The position numbers were made by a program, and so were the translations under genes. Positions 12,090-21,747 of a DNA stretch of 64,000 nt are shown here, one piece after another (the stretch's first letter is position 1; each line of letters opens with the position of its first letter). Source of the DNA: Salvia splendens (lineage: Eukaryota > Streptophyta > Magnoliopsida > Lamiales > Lamiaceae). Location: positions 3,720,001 through 3,784,000 of the forward strand of contig NC_056041.1 in the NCBI RefSeq assembly GCF_004379255.2, written 5' to 3'. A model generated the notes under the pieces. That model was not told where the DNA came from and ran no database searches. It saw only the letters and a list, made by a program, of their open reading frames with translations.

Positions 12090-12639
12090 GAGCATCTCCA
12101 ATAGCGGCGAGCGCACCGGCTAGCCGATTCTTGGCGCTCGCCGGTCCGCTCGCCGAACCATTGCAGCCGGCGAGCGCTCGCCGATATCCTGACCGCCATT
12201 GCAGGCTCCAGATCGGCGAGCGGGATTTTTTTTATTTATTTATTTTTCGAAACACTATATATACGCGATATGGACGTCATTTTCATTTGCACCACTTGTT
12301 TTAACGAGTACGTGAGGCGGAGGCGGGGGCTCGTGCGTGGAGTAAGAGTTTTTTTTTAAATTAATGTAATTTTTTTTGTTAATGTACTTTTTTTAATTAA
12401 TGTACTTTTTAAATTTTTAATATTATTATTGAATTTTCCTGTATATGTGTCGTAAATTTAATTCCGTATTTTGTGTGATTGTTAATTATTTGTTTTTAAT
12501 AATTTTGTTTATTGTGGCTGGGCTATTGCTGGTCCAGTTGCTTGTCCTGATGATGTGGCAGGAGGAATTTTAGTGCTGATCATGTGGCAAGAGGAGTTTA
12601 TAGCTAGGTTATGGCTAGTTATTCTTATTGGAGATGCTC
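12090..12639. mobile_element. Complete Harbinger-like MITE with 14-bp perfect inverted ends
   Basis: The left end GAGCATCTCCAATA and the right end TATTGGAGATGCTC are exact reverse complements. The flanking triplets are TTA and TGA, close to the TTA duplication typical of PIF/Harbinger. The interior has the GC-rich GGCGAGCGC/CGCTCGCCG block on the left, and on the right the family tail with CCTGTATATGTGTCGTAAATT and GATGTGGCAGGAGG. There is no coding capacity. It shares its 3' half with the elements at 1-529 and 4686-6621. Confidence 0.8.
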
Positions 12640-12837
12640 TGAAGAGAGAATCCAGAAATATTTTCCCAAAATTCTGATGTTCTCAATTTGAAACTTTCAA
12701 AGTATCTGTTGATGTAACTCTATTCCTCTCTAGAAGCAAAGAACATATGTCGACATATAAATAGAATAGATAGTATTTGACTGATAAATAATTGTAGAAT
12801 AAGTTAATTAACTGAAAAAAGGTATTAAATGTTGATA

Positions 12838-13024
12838 CTCCCTAATATAAAAACTTTAGGGACTATATAAATTTTAATTTGAAATTGATAAATCAATTGA
12901 GAAAGAAAAAAAATTGATAGTAAGACTCACATTATTAATATTGTAACTTGTGGTGAAAAAGTTTAAAAAAAATTGAATAGACCAAAATGACAAAATGAAG
13001 AATAATTTTCAGGGACGAAGAGAG
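12838..13024. mobile_element. Diverged Stowaway-like (Tc1/Mariner) MITE
   Basis: It begins TA|CTCCCTAATATAAAAAC and ends CAGGGACGAAGAGAG|TA, with imperfect CTCCCT-type ends, flanking TA dinucleotides and about 187 bp of AT-rich interior. This is the usual size and shape of plant Stowaway elements. The ends have diverged. Confidence 0.4.
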
Positions 13025-13649
13025 TAGCATCGATGCTCTTTCCGACCTGCATAGTAATAAACAATAATCCACAGAAAGTAGGAAAAGGAGAAAAAGGGGC
13101 ATCTAAACTTAATGACAGAAAGCCAAAAACAAAGTCTACGACAAGATTAATTAATAGAAAAGTCGACACTAATGGTTCTTTTCTTTGTAAAGCCAAATGA
13201 TTCTTATATTCCATCTTCTTTATTTCCTTCTTTCTTTTTGATAAATTAAAAAAACTAGAGTTTATAATATTCAACATTCGTATCGCCGAAAATCAGATCT
13301 GACAATGCATGATTGCATGTGATAAATTTGATTAGGGAAAAGGTGAAAATAAAGAAATATAGATAGAAGTTAGATGCTAAAACATAAAGTGTTTTAATTT
13401 GCCCCCCATTAGTCAAATTTTCTCTTCATCTTTGGACTGCATGAAGAAGAATGATTAAAGATGGAAGCCATCAATGGGATTCCAATTCCAGCACATAATT
13501 TTAAGCAATACTTTTTGCAGAGACCACTGAGGTTTTACGAGTCATGGGGCCATGCAGGTATCGACCCTTATTAATAGTATTATTTAAGAGATTTACAATA
13601 CTATAGAGTCAGAAAAAAGGAACATTCCAACAATAACAATATACTAATA

Positions 13650-13828
13650 CTCCCCCCGTCCTGGACTACTTGCACTTATTTCCTTTCTGGGCGTCCCAAG
13701 TTATTTGCACTCTTTCCATTTTTAGTAAAAATTATCACCTACAGCCGCAATTGTTGACTTTGTTATACACTCATTCCTTAATCTCCGTGCCGAAAAGGAA
13801 ATGTGCGAGTAGTCCGGGACGGAGGGAG
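13650..13828. mobile_element. Stowaway-like MITE with TA target duplication
   Basis: Left end CTCCCCCCGTCCTGGACTAC and right end GTAGTCCGGGACGGAGGGAG are inverted repeats of about 20 bp with few mismatches. TA flanks both sides (13648-13649 and 13829-13830). The 179-bp size and the CTCCCTCCGTCC-type end are diagnostic of plant Tc1/Mariner-derived Stowaway MITEs. Confidence 0.85.
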
Positions 13829-14550
13829 TATTATTTAAGAGAACACGAGGACAAGAAGCATTCCAAGTTCATAAAAGCTCGAGAGAAGGTTTGCCACTAC
13901 ATAAAGTGGGCGGACAACGGATAGGCCGGACTGAAAAGAGCCAAACAACACCCGGCAACAATGTTCGATTTATTCATGTATTTTACACTTTGTAGTAATA
14001 TTTTACAAAGTATTGTTGAGATCTTTCAATTTACATAAAAGCAATGTTCGATTTATTCATGTATTTTATATATCTATTTTTATTCTAATATATATCAAAA
14101 CTTATTCTTTTAGTTGACAGGAAAGTACTGTACTAAATTTTACAAATGCATAAAATTAAAGTTCAATTTGTTCTTTTTAAACAAAGTTATAGCAAAATTG
14201 AAGATAATTTGTAGTAAATTTTATTATAACTTTGACATGATCTACTAAAATCACAATATTTTAATAAATGATAAAAAAAATGGTAATATGAATTAAATAT
14301 AAGTGAGATTAGCGAACATAATTAATCCCTCAAAAGTAAAAACTATGACTATTGCCTATGGCTATGAACTATGGAAGTGAGTCTAACATGAATGATACGA
14401 GTCATTATAAATTAATAAAAGGGGAGACATAATTAATTACTAATGTTATTGATTATTGTTATTCCTATTGACTGGATCCCTAAGAGCTCATACTTCGAGA
14501 CTAATTATCAACTTAACTTTCAGTATTAGTATTATTGTTTTTATTAGATG
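13829..14550. other. Intergenic with short direct repeats; no gene
   Basis: A roughly 28-bp segment (GCAATGTTCGATTTATTCAT...) occurs at about 13960 and again at 14042. A short coding-like stretch at 13838-13923 (KHSKFIKAREKVCHYIKWAD, then a stop) looks like a fragment of a mobile-element gene, but I cannot place it. The rest is AT-rich and featureless. Confidence 0.4.
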
Positions 14551-14555
14551 GTAAC

Positions 14556-15240
14556 TGATGGTTGGGCGAATTTTTGATAGTAGTAAATGCAGGTAATGAA
14601 TATAGATCACGACACAAGGAATTACGTGGTTCGATTTACTGAGGTAAATCTACGTCCACGGGAAGAAAGGAGGGCAAGATTGTATTGCTTGATCTGGTTT
14701 TCCAGCTTACAAATACAGACTTGCTATCATGATCTTTGATGTCTAGAGAGCCCCCTCTCCTATCTGATCTAAGTTCTATTTATACATTGAACTAAGATCG
14801 TGGCTTGCATCACCACTAACTAGGTCGTGGCTTACATCATCACTAATTAGGTCGTGGCTTACATCATCACTAATTAGATCGTGGATGTCGTGGAGGTCAT
14901 GAGATCTTGCATGGGTCCACCACTAAATAGATCGTGTAGTGGAGGTCGTGGAGGTTCTGCATGAGTCCACTATCTCCCAGTTCGGTCGAATACTGAGACC
15001 GAACTGCTGAACTATTGCCGAGCAGCTTTTGCCGATCTGAGAGTAGAGCTTGATTGATCGGCTTTTACCGAGCTGTAGGCTGGGGCCGAACTCTTTGGTA
15101 ATGCCGAACTGATTGGTCGGCTTTTACCGAGCTGTAGGCTAGGGCCGAACTCTTTGGTAATGCCGAACTGATACTCTTCCTTGGGCTTTGGGCTGATGGG
15201 CCGCCACTGCTATTGGGCTTGTTTAGTACGTACCCCATCA
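14556..15240 (-). repeat. 3' LTR (in element sense)
   Basis: 685 bp, identical to the copy at 21058-21742 except for one base. Within it, AGGTCGTGGCTTACATCATC-type units and a block TCGGCTTTTACCGAGCTGTAGGCT...GCCGAACTCTTTGGTAAT repeat in tandem. Confidence 0.95.
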
Positions 15241-15252
15241 CTACCCCCCCCG
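15241..15252 (-). other. Polypurine tract
   Basis: On the minus strand GGGGGGGGTAG immediately precedes the LTR start TGATGGGG, where second-strand synthesis priming is expected. Confidence 0.75.
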
Positions 15253-15578
15253 AAAAGCGAAGTGAATCACTTCGGCGAAGCGAGTCACTTCGGCATTCTG
15301 GATAAAGGTACGGGGAAGGCTGACGTCAGGGGACGTGCCTTGCGCGTGACTGCATTAAATGCGACAGTAAAATCCGGCCGTTGAATCCTGAAAAGGTGGG
15401 ATTCGAAACGGTGCGATGATTTTGAAATCTTCTCCGAATCTGATAAATACGTCCTTTCTTCATCAGTTGAACACTTTTGCTATTGCTTCTTCTGCAATCT
15501 CTCTCTTTTGCGTAAAAATTTCCTTCCGCTTTCAAGAATTTCTTCAGAATTTCTTCAGACTTTCAAAGAGTAAGAACT

Positions 15579-17445
15579 ATGTCTTCTTCTTCTTCTTCTG
15601 AGTCAGGTAGCGGTAGGAAAGGGGATAAGGGGTCTTCTAGCCGGAAAGAATCCGGGGAGAAGACCGTAGAGTATTTTCACAGCATCTTGAGTAAGGATAC
15701 TGTGATATCCTTACACGAAAAATATTTTTTTCCTGGGGGGAAGGTTGCGATTCCCGACGACCTTCATAGGGCTGACTCGCCGCCGGAGGGTTACGCCACC
15801 GTTTACGAAGCCGGCTTGGAATGCAGGCTTCGTTTCCCTCTTCCCCCTGCCTTTGTAGAGCTGCTAGATTTTTTTCAACTCCCTTTAGGTCAGGTGACTC
15901 CGAACTCTTGGAGGCACTTATCGGCCTTTGCTGCCGAACTGCGTAGGCTAGACAAGGATCTGTCTCTGAGGGCAATCCTTAATTTTTTCCAGTTTAAGAG
16001 AAAAGGATCTTGGTTTTACTTGATCCCTTTACAGCCTTTTAGGGCCTTCTGCAAAACCAAGTGGCCAAAGTGGCAACATCGCTTCTTTTTTTATAATAGG
16101 ACAGCGGCTCCGGGCTTTCCCTGGAGAGGGCCGAAGTCCGTGATTCCTCATCCTCGGTTAGAACCGTTGGACGAGCTCGAGGGCGAGCTCAATAAGATTC
16201 CTATGATTAGGAAGCAGTACCTGGAGTCTGAGCTCGTCAAGGGCGACTTCGTGTTCGACTCCTCGTCTTCGGATGAAGAGACCGAGGGTGAGGAATTCTT
16301 TTTTGTGCCTTACTGCTTTTGTGGCGAAAACTAACTTTGCTTTCTTGCTTTTTGGCAGTGTACATGCTGAATAAGATTAGCCGCAAATCCTCCGAGCTTA
16401 AGGAGCCGGAGAAACAGAAGGCTACCAGCTCGGCGCCTGATGCCGAGAAGAATCCGAAGAGGCAGAAGACCTCTTCTTCGGATCCAAAAAAGCCGGAGTC
16501 CACTTCGGCAAAGGGGAAGGGGAAGACCCAGAAGCCCCCAAGAGCGCCAGAGAAAGACGTGGTCTTGGCGCCTCCTTCGGAACATATCTGTGAGCCATTT
16601 TTATGGCCCACGGACTTCGCCGAGGTGAATTCTCTTCTTGATTTTCTGGCCTTGCATTTTTTTCTGTATTTTTTGTGGCCCCTCGGTTGACTTTTTCCTT
16701 TTTCCATTTTCAGAGGAACGATATGCTCTCCAAGCTCGTCGCCGCTGAACTCTCCAAAGCGTCCAACGATTATGCTGAGATGCAGAGGAAGTTGGCGGCT
16801 GCTCGTCACCAGGCCGAACAGGCTAAGGCAGACTTTGAGAAGGCCAGAGCTGCTAGGATCTCGGCCCAGGATGAAGCCCAGTTTGCCAAAAACCAGCTCG
16901 TCATCCAGCGAGAGCAGACGAAACGGAGGGATGCTGCCGCCGTGGTTGCCCAAGGGGAGATTCTCCGTGCTTTCGCGGAGAAACTCTTTCTGAGCAATCA
17001 ATTTTCGGCCTTTGTCGGTGATCTGCTGAAACTGATGACCGATAATGCCGAGCAGGGGCCCGAAGTCGTTCTGCCACTGTACGGCCGAGAGATAGCGGCT
17101 CGTCTCCAGAGTCTGCCGCTCCTTGAGGAGCTTGCTTCGTCCTCGGTCTTGCTTTCTGCTGACCGAGTTCGTAGTTGCCGAGCTGACCGGGACGAGAATA
17201 TGGAGGCTATCTTTGCCTCCTTAGGGCCAGTTTCACCCGCTCCAATTTTCCACGGAGAGGGTGAGACCGAGCAGCTTGATCAGCAGACCGGAGACAGGCA
17301 GGCCGAGCAAGAGGTGCTGCTGATCGGTGATGGGGGCACCGAGCAGGCTGGGGGGAGCAGGGAGGCCGATGCTGAAGCTGAGGCAGACAAGGAGAAGGAA
17401 GCTGAACCTCACCGAGGAGCCGGAGACGAAGCTGGCGGAGTATGA
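15579..17445 (+). CDS. Antisense ORF of the retrotransposon (putative gypsy-type transposon domain)
   Basis: Three exons, 15579-16287, 16359-16624 and 16714-17445, with phase-consistent GT-AG introns, encode about 568 residues. It runs opposite to gag. The Ser-rich N-terminus is followed by a conserved globular part (about residues 45-215) with LRFPLPPAFVELLDFF, SWFYLIPLQPFRAFCKTKWP and LDELEGELNKIP. This matches the plant 'putative gypsy type transposon' domain (Pfam Transposase_28, PF04195), despite its name not a transposase. Then comes a Lys/Ser/Glu-rich linker, a coiled coil (about 330-400: ASNDYAEMQRKLAAARHQAE) and an acidic Glu/Ala-rich tail. Function is unknown. Intact frames and introns suggest it was recently functional. 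The coding run may continue: a donor at 17440 and an acceptor at 17669 would join it in phase to the next ORF. Confidence 0.7.
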
Positions 17446-17747
17446 TTTCGTCTCCCTTCTCTTAGTTTAGTTTCTTCCTTGTTGTAAAATGGCCTTGAAG
17501 CCCTTGTGTAAAAAATTTTTTTTTCTTATGAATGAAAAAATTCTTCTTTCTGCACTTGTGTCTTCGTATAGCTTTTCGTACTCTCTTTTACTCCTGTTGT
17601 GGTTTACTACCTGCTCGGTAAAATGAAATGCCAAACTGACATAGCAGCTTTGTATTCTTAACTCTTAAGGAGCTGGAGGTACTTCACTGGAAGCGGCTGT
17701 ACTCTTCCGCTTTAGACGAAGCTGAGAAAAAAGCCATAGCTGACCAG

Positions 17748-18461
17748 ATGAAGAATGACGAACTCTTGGCTTGTTTAGTGAAGCTGGAGGCCGACAATAA
17801 GGACTTAGAGTCCGAAAAGAAAGATCTGGAGGCCGAACTGAATACAGCTGTCGCTGAGAGGACTGCGTATGAGGATTTCATCAGCAGGCGCGGGGGAATG
17901 ACCATCTCTGAAGTTCAGGAACGAGTTGACGAACTGTGGGAGGAATATCATGTACTCCGGAGGAACAATGCGCTGGAGAGCTCGGCTTGCCAACAAGTTG
18001 TGAAATCATTGCGGCGCTGGGCTTCTCGGTACGACATCGTTCTTTCCCGGCGTCCTTCAATCGAGAGATTCCTTAGGCATTTCCCGCCAACAGATGCTCA
18101 TACTCCAGCTCAAACCTCTGATCCACTTGCTCAAAATCCTACTCCAAATCAGCAACGAACTCAGGAGCAACCGGAAACGTCAAGACGAGAACGGACTCAG
18201 GAGCAACCGGAAACGTCAAGACAAGGACGGACTGAAGTTCGTAGAGGAGCTGTGATTATGAGTGAGCAAGATCAACAAATGCTTCGTGAAGAGACTCTTC
18301 GCCGCCGAGGTGCCAGTACTTCCCGGACTCAAGGAAGAGGCGGTAGGTCGATCAGAGCATCTCGTCGACCTGCTTATTCTTCAGCTGCCCGGAACGCCCG
18401 AACTCGGCTTCACGAGGATTTTGTGAATAGATGGCTCAACTTTAGCAACCAGGGACAGTAG
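17748..18461 (+). CDS. Second antisense ORF, coiled-coil protein
   Basis: A 237-residue frame, open upstream to about 17670 without an ATG. Residues 1-45 form a charged coiled coil (LVKLEADNKDLESEKKDLEA), followed by a helical region (VQERVDELWEEYHVLRRNN). Then come a Pro/Gln-rich segment with two copies of RTQEQPETSR and an Arg/Ser-rich tail ending in FVNRWLNFSNQGQ. An AATAAA-like signal follows near 18530. It is probably the last exon of the antisense gene before it: the in-phase splice 17439/17670 would give one protein of about 830 residues. A separate gene is also possible because the gap contains a 3'-UTR-like T-rich stretch. Function unknown. Confidence 0.5.
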   Translation: MKNDELLACLVKLEADNKDLESEKKDLEAELNTAVAERTAYEDFISRRGGMTISEVQERVDELWEEYHVLRRNNALESSACQQVVKSLRRWASRYDIVLSRRPSIERFLRHFPPTDAHTPAQTSDPLAQNPTPNQQRTQEQPETSRRERTQEQPETSRQGRTEVRRGAVIMSEQDQQMLREETLRRRGASTSRTQGRGGRSIRASRRPAYSSAARNARTRLHEDFVNRWLNFSNQGQ

Positions 18462-18597
18462 AATAGTCCTTTGTAATAGCGTAACGCCTTCTCGTAGGGC
18501 AGCGGAGTTGTATGCCGAACAAGTTTTAATAAATGAAATCTTCATTTCGCTTCTATCACTGCGTATTTACAGCTCAGCGAAAAAATTTCATCGTGCT

Positions 18598-18951
18598 CGT
18601 CCTCGGTATTATGAAGTAAACTTCTTTGACCGGACTCGTCCTCGGTCTTATGAAGTAAGCTTCTTTGACCGGACTCGTCTTTGGTCTTATGAAGTAAACT
18701 TCTTTGACCGGACTTGGTCCTCGGTCTTATGAAATAAACTTCTTTGACCGGACTCGTCTTTGGTCTTATGAAGTAAACTTCTTTGACCGGACTTGGTCCT
18801 CGGTCTTATGAAATAAACTTCTTTGACCGGACTCGTCTTTGGTCTTATGAAGTAAACTTCTTTGACCGGACTTGGTCCTCGGTCTTATGAAATAAACTTC
18901 TTTGACCGGACTCGTCTTTGGTCTTATGAAGTAAATTTCTTTGACCGGACT
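18598..18951 (+). repeat. Nine-copy 39-bp tandem array
   Basis: The unit is CGTCCTCGGTCTTATGAAGT followed by AAACTTCTTTGACCGGACT. Types TCGTCTTTGG...GAAGT and TTGGTCCTCGG...GAAAT alternate in the later copies, giving a 78-79-bp higher-order unit. The array lies inside the retrotransposon, between the antisense ORFs and the integrase tail. Confidence 0.9.
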
Positions 18952-18959
18952 AAGCTTGT

Positions 18960-19164
18960 GTCCTAATTTGGCGAGTTTTATCGCGTGGATCGGACTTTCC
19001 CTTGTCCTAATTTGGGGATCGGACTTTCCCTTGTCCTAATTCGGCGAGTTTTATCGCGTGGATCGGACTTTCCCTTGTCCTAATTTGGCGAGTTTTATCG
19101 CGTGGATCGGACTTTCCCTTGTCCTAATTTGGCGAGTTTTATCGCGTGGATCGGACTTTCCCTT
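18960..19164 (+). repeat. Five-copy 44-bp tandem array
   Basis: The unit is GTCCTAATTTGGCGAGTTTT followed by ATCGCGTGGATCGGACTTTCCCTT. Copy 2 lacks 15 bp (29 bp long), so the total of 205 bp is four full units plus one short one. It adjoins the 39-bp array. Tandem arrays in the 3' untranslated region are common in Tat-lineage elements. Confidence 0.9.
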
Positions 19165-19435
19165 TGTTGCAGTTCGACGGACTGCTTGTTTCTTAAGCTG
19201 AATTGTGGTCTTGTATCCTCCTTAGAAGCTTGGACTCACAATCGTTGGCTTATATATGTTCTAAAAAGGGGATCAGCCTTCGAAGAACAAGATACCTCAG
19301 TAACATTTGTAAGAGACGACACGCACATAGACAGACAAAACGCACATAGACAAACATGAAAAACAAGTAAAAAACAAAGAAAGCACATACCCCTAGGACC
19401 GAACTAGACACAAGACTGACTGACCGGACTGTCTC

Positions 19436-19822
19436 TTACAAATGGAACTTCTTGAGGTTGGAAATGTACCATGTTCGGGGTGCTTGTTCTCCTGACATGT
19501 GAGTCAATTTATAAGACCCTTTGCCGAGGACTTCTGACACCCGATATGGACCTTCCCATGTGGGTTCGAGTTTGCCCAGCTTTTCTGCTCGGCTTACTTC
19601 GTTGTTTCTCAAGACGAGATCTCCCACTTGAAATTGCAGCTTTTTCACCCTTTGGTTATAATACCGGGCTACTTGCTCCTTGTACTTGGCCGCTTTTATG
19701 CAGGCCAATTCTCTTCTTTCTTCGGCCAGATCTAGTTCGGCTCTCAGTCCGTCATCATTCATTTCTGAGGAGAAATTTAGAGTTCGGGGACTGGGTACGC
19801 CGATCTCAACCGGAATCACGGC
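19436..19822 (-). pseudogene. Integrase C-terminal remnant of gypsy pol
   Basis: The minus strand reads VIPVEIGVPSPRTLNFSSEM, then a helical segment (LRAELDLAEERRELACIKAA, KEQVARYYNQRVK), then FQVGDLVLRNNEVSRAEKLG and WEGPYRVSEVLGKGSYKLTH, ending TWYISNLKKFHL. This is the end of a Ty3/gypsy integrase: the last helix of the catalytic core plus the chromatin-proximal C-terminal domain with its GPYRV motif. Everything upstream of VIPVE in pol is missing. The open frame extends to an ATG at 19927, but that stretch is gag sequence read in another frame. The deletion joint is near 19820, and the gag frame runs across it to a stop at 19806. Confidence 0.85.
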
Positions 19823-20984
19823 GGGCGGGCGGCTTCTCAGGATTGAGACGTGGCCCCAATCGGTCTTGCACCGGAGTCCTTTGAATCCTTTCAAAAGGAG
19901 TTCGGCGAGGATGTCCCTGATCGCCAAAAGGAGTTCGGCGAGGATGTCCCTGATCGCTATGATCGGGCTTCCTCCCGTCTCCTCGGGATGAGCTGTCTAA
20001 AGACCGTTTGCGACGGTCTGCCTCATCGGCACGGGAGAACTGGTCCGCAATGTCCCACATCTCTTGAGCTGTTTGCGGACTGCATTCCACGAGCTTTCTG
20101 TAGAGAGCTCCGGGCAGGATTCCATTTTGGAATGCCGAAATGACAAGTAGATCATTGAGATCATCTACTTGTAGGCATTCCTTGTGGAACCTCGTCATAA
20201 AGTCGCTGATCTTTTCGTCGCGACCTTGACGTGTAGAAAGCAGCTGAGCCGAAGTGATTCGGGCTTCCGCTTTCTGAAAGAACCTCCTGTGGAAAGCATC
20301 CATTAGATCTCGGTAAGATCTAATGCTGCCTTGGGGGAGGCTATCGAACCACCTTCTTGCGTTCCCGATAAGCAGCTCGGGAAACAGCTTGCACATATGG
20401 ACCTCATTGAGACCCTGGTTCGCCATGTTATACTGATAGCGTCCCAGGAAGTCATGAGGATTCACTAACCCGTCATAAGTCATTGACGGAGTTCGGTAGT
20501 TTTGTGGTAAGGGAGTTCGGGTGATATCGTCCGAGAACGGAGTCTTCAATGCTCCGTACATGGCGAACCCGACACCTCTTCGGTATGGAGGAGATGGAGT
20601 TCTCCTGTGATTCCGGTACCGAGGAGGAACAGGAACATGTCGGGGTTGAGGATTCTTCTTCCTGGAAGACACGGCACTACTGCGGTAGCGACTTTCATGT
20701 CTGGATGAGGAGGGAGAATCCACCGTTTTCGTCTCCGGCTTTTGGCCCTTTTGCAGGAAAATTAAGAACTCTTCCTGCTTCTCGGCCAAAAACAACTTGA
20801 CAGCCTCGTTCAAATTGGGCTGCTGGGAAGACTCGGTGCGATGAGTCTTTGAGCGGCTTGTTCCTTCTCCGTGAGAACTGGAAGTAGATTTCTCCCGAGG
20901 CTGTTTTCCAGACCTGCGGGCTGGACTAGCTTCCTCATGGTTATCACGAACGGTATTATGGGTGTTACGTGATCTGGTATGCAT
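19806..20984 (-). CDS. Retrotransposon Gag polyprotein, truncated by fusion
   Basis: 392 residues starting MHTRSRNTHNTVRDNHEEAS. The N-terminal third is basic and Ser/Arg-rich. The Retrotrans_gag domain spans about 150-290: FLGRYQYNMANQGLNEVHMC, LLIGNARRWFDSLPQGSIRS, ISDFMTRFHKECLQV and GALYRKLVECSPQTAQEMWD. A basic segment follows, with two tandem copies of an 11-residue unit (DQGHPRRTPF). Its role in the family is to form the particle that packages element RNA. No CCHC zinc knuckle is visible; it and the protease were probably lost in the deletion. The last few residues (about RRDSG) are an out-of-frame read into integrase DNA. The particle-forming part could still be made. Confidence 0.85.
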   Translation of the reverse strand: MHTRSRNTHNTVRDNHEEASPARRSGKQPREKSTSSSHGEGTSRSKTHRTESSQQPNLNEAVKLFLAEKQEEFLIFLQKGQKPETKTVDSPSSSRHESRYRSSAVSSRKKNPQPRHVPVPPRYRNHRRTPSPPYRRGVGFAMYGALKTPFSDDITRTPLPQNYRTPSMTYDGLVNPHDFLGRYQYNMANQGLNEVHMCKLFPELLIGNARRWFDSLPQGSIRSYRDLMDAFHRRFFQKAEARITSAQLLSTRQGRDEKISDFMTRFHKECLQVDDLNDLLVISAFQNGILPGALYRKLVECSPQTAQEMWDIADQFSRADEADRRKRSLDSSSRGDGRKPDHSDQGHPRRTPFGDQGHPRRTPFERIQRTPVQDRLGPRLNPEKPPARRDSG

Positions 20985-21040
20985 TTTTTTGGTGGAAGAG
21001 GATCAAAAACTCGCTTTATCACAAATTTGGTTCTCTGTTT

Positions 21041-21057
21041 CCCACAGACGGCGCCAG
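21041..21057 (-). other. Primer-binding site
   Basis: On the minus strand TGGCGCCGTCTGTGGG follows the LTR end after one base. TGGCGCCGT complements the 3' end of plant tRNA-Asp, the primer commonly used by Tat/Athila-type gypsy elements. The match weakens after nine bases. Confidence 0.7.
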
Positions 21058-21742
21058 TGATGGTTGGGCGAATTTTTGATAGTAGTAAATGCAGGTAATG
21101 AATATAGATCACGACACAAGGAATTACGTGGTTCGATTTACTGAGGTAAATCTACGTCCACGGGAAGAAAGGAGGGCAAGATTGTATTGCTTGATCTGGT
21201 TTTCCAGCTTACAAATACAGACTTGCTATCATGATCTTTGATGTCTAGAGAGCCCCCTCTCCTATCTGATCTAAGTTCTATTTATACATTGAACTAAGAT
21301 CGTGGCTTGCATCACCACTAACTAGGTCGTGGCTTACATCATCACTAATTAGGTCGTGGCTTACATCATCACTAATTAGATCGTGGATGTCGTGGAGGTC
21401 ATGAGATCTTGCATGGGTCCACCACTAAATAGATCGTGTAGTGGAGGTCGTGGAGGTTCTGCATGAGTCCACTATCTCCCAGTTCGGTCGAATACTGAGA
21501 CCGAACTGCTGAACTATTGCCGAGCAGCTTTTGCCGATCTGAGAGTAGAGCTTGATTGGTCGGCTTTTACCGAGCTGTAGGCTGGGGCCGAACTCTTTGG
21601 TAATGCCGAACTGATTGGTCGGCTTTTACCGAGCTGTAGGCTAGGGCCGAACTCTTTGGTAATGCCGAACTGATACTCTTCCTTGGGCTTTGGGCTGATG
21701 GGCCGCCACTGCTATTGGGCTTGTTTAGTACGTACCCCATCA
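21058..21742 (-). repeat. 5' LTR (in element sense)
   Basis: 685 bp, followed by the GTAAC target duplication. The element promoter should lie here, reading toward lower coordinates. Confidence 0.95.
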
Positions 21743-21747
21743 GTAAC

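Larger units (their letters stand above)
14556..21742 (-). mobile_element. Young Ty3/gypsy LTR retrotransposon, internally deleted
   Basis: Two 685-bp LTRs (TGATGG...CCCATCA on the plus strand) flank a 5.8-kb interior. The 5-bp target duplication GTAAC is intact at 14551-14555 and 21743-21747. I found one substitution between the LTRs by eye (A at about 15059 versus G in the other copy), so the insertion is recent. Sense is minus: primer-binding site at 21057-21041, gag, an integrase C-terminal tail, then long non-pol DNA and a polypurine tract at 15251-15241. The plus strand of that non-pol DNA carries an antisense gene of the 'putative gypsy-type transposon' family and two tandem arrays. 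Such antisense ORFs are known in the Tat/Retand lineage, to which I tentatively assign it. Protease, reverse transcriptase, RNase H and the integrase core are absent, so it cannot move without a helper. Confidence 0.93.

Noticed and set aside
16237..17001. 254-residue minus-strand ORF inside the retrotransposon
   Set aside because: It lies exactly opposite exons and introns of the antisense gene and is Ser/Phe/Leu-rich in the way of reverse reads. It contains no gag or pol motif, so it is a shadow.
18598..19164. Repeat arrays that could be mistaken for CRISPR
   Set aside because: Units abut without unique spacers, lie inside an LTR element of a plant genome, and have no cas genes.
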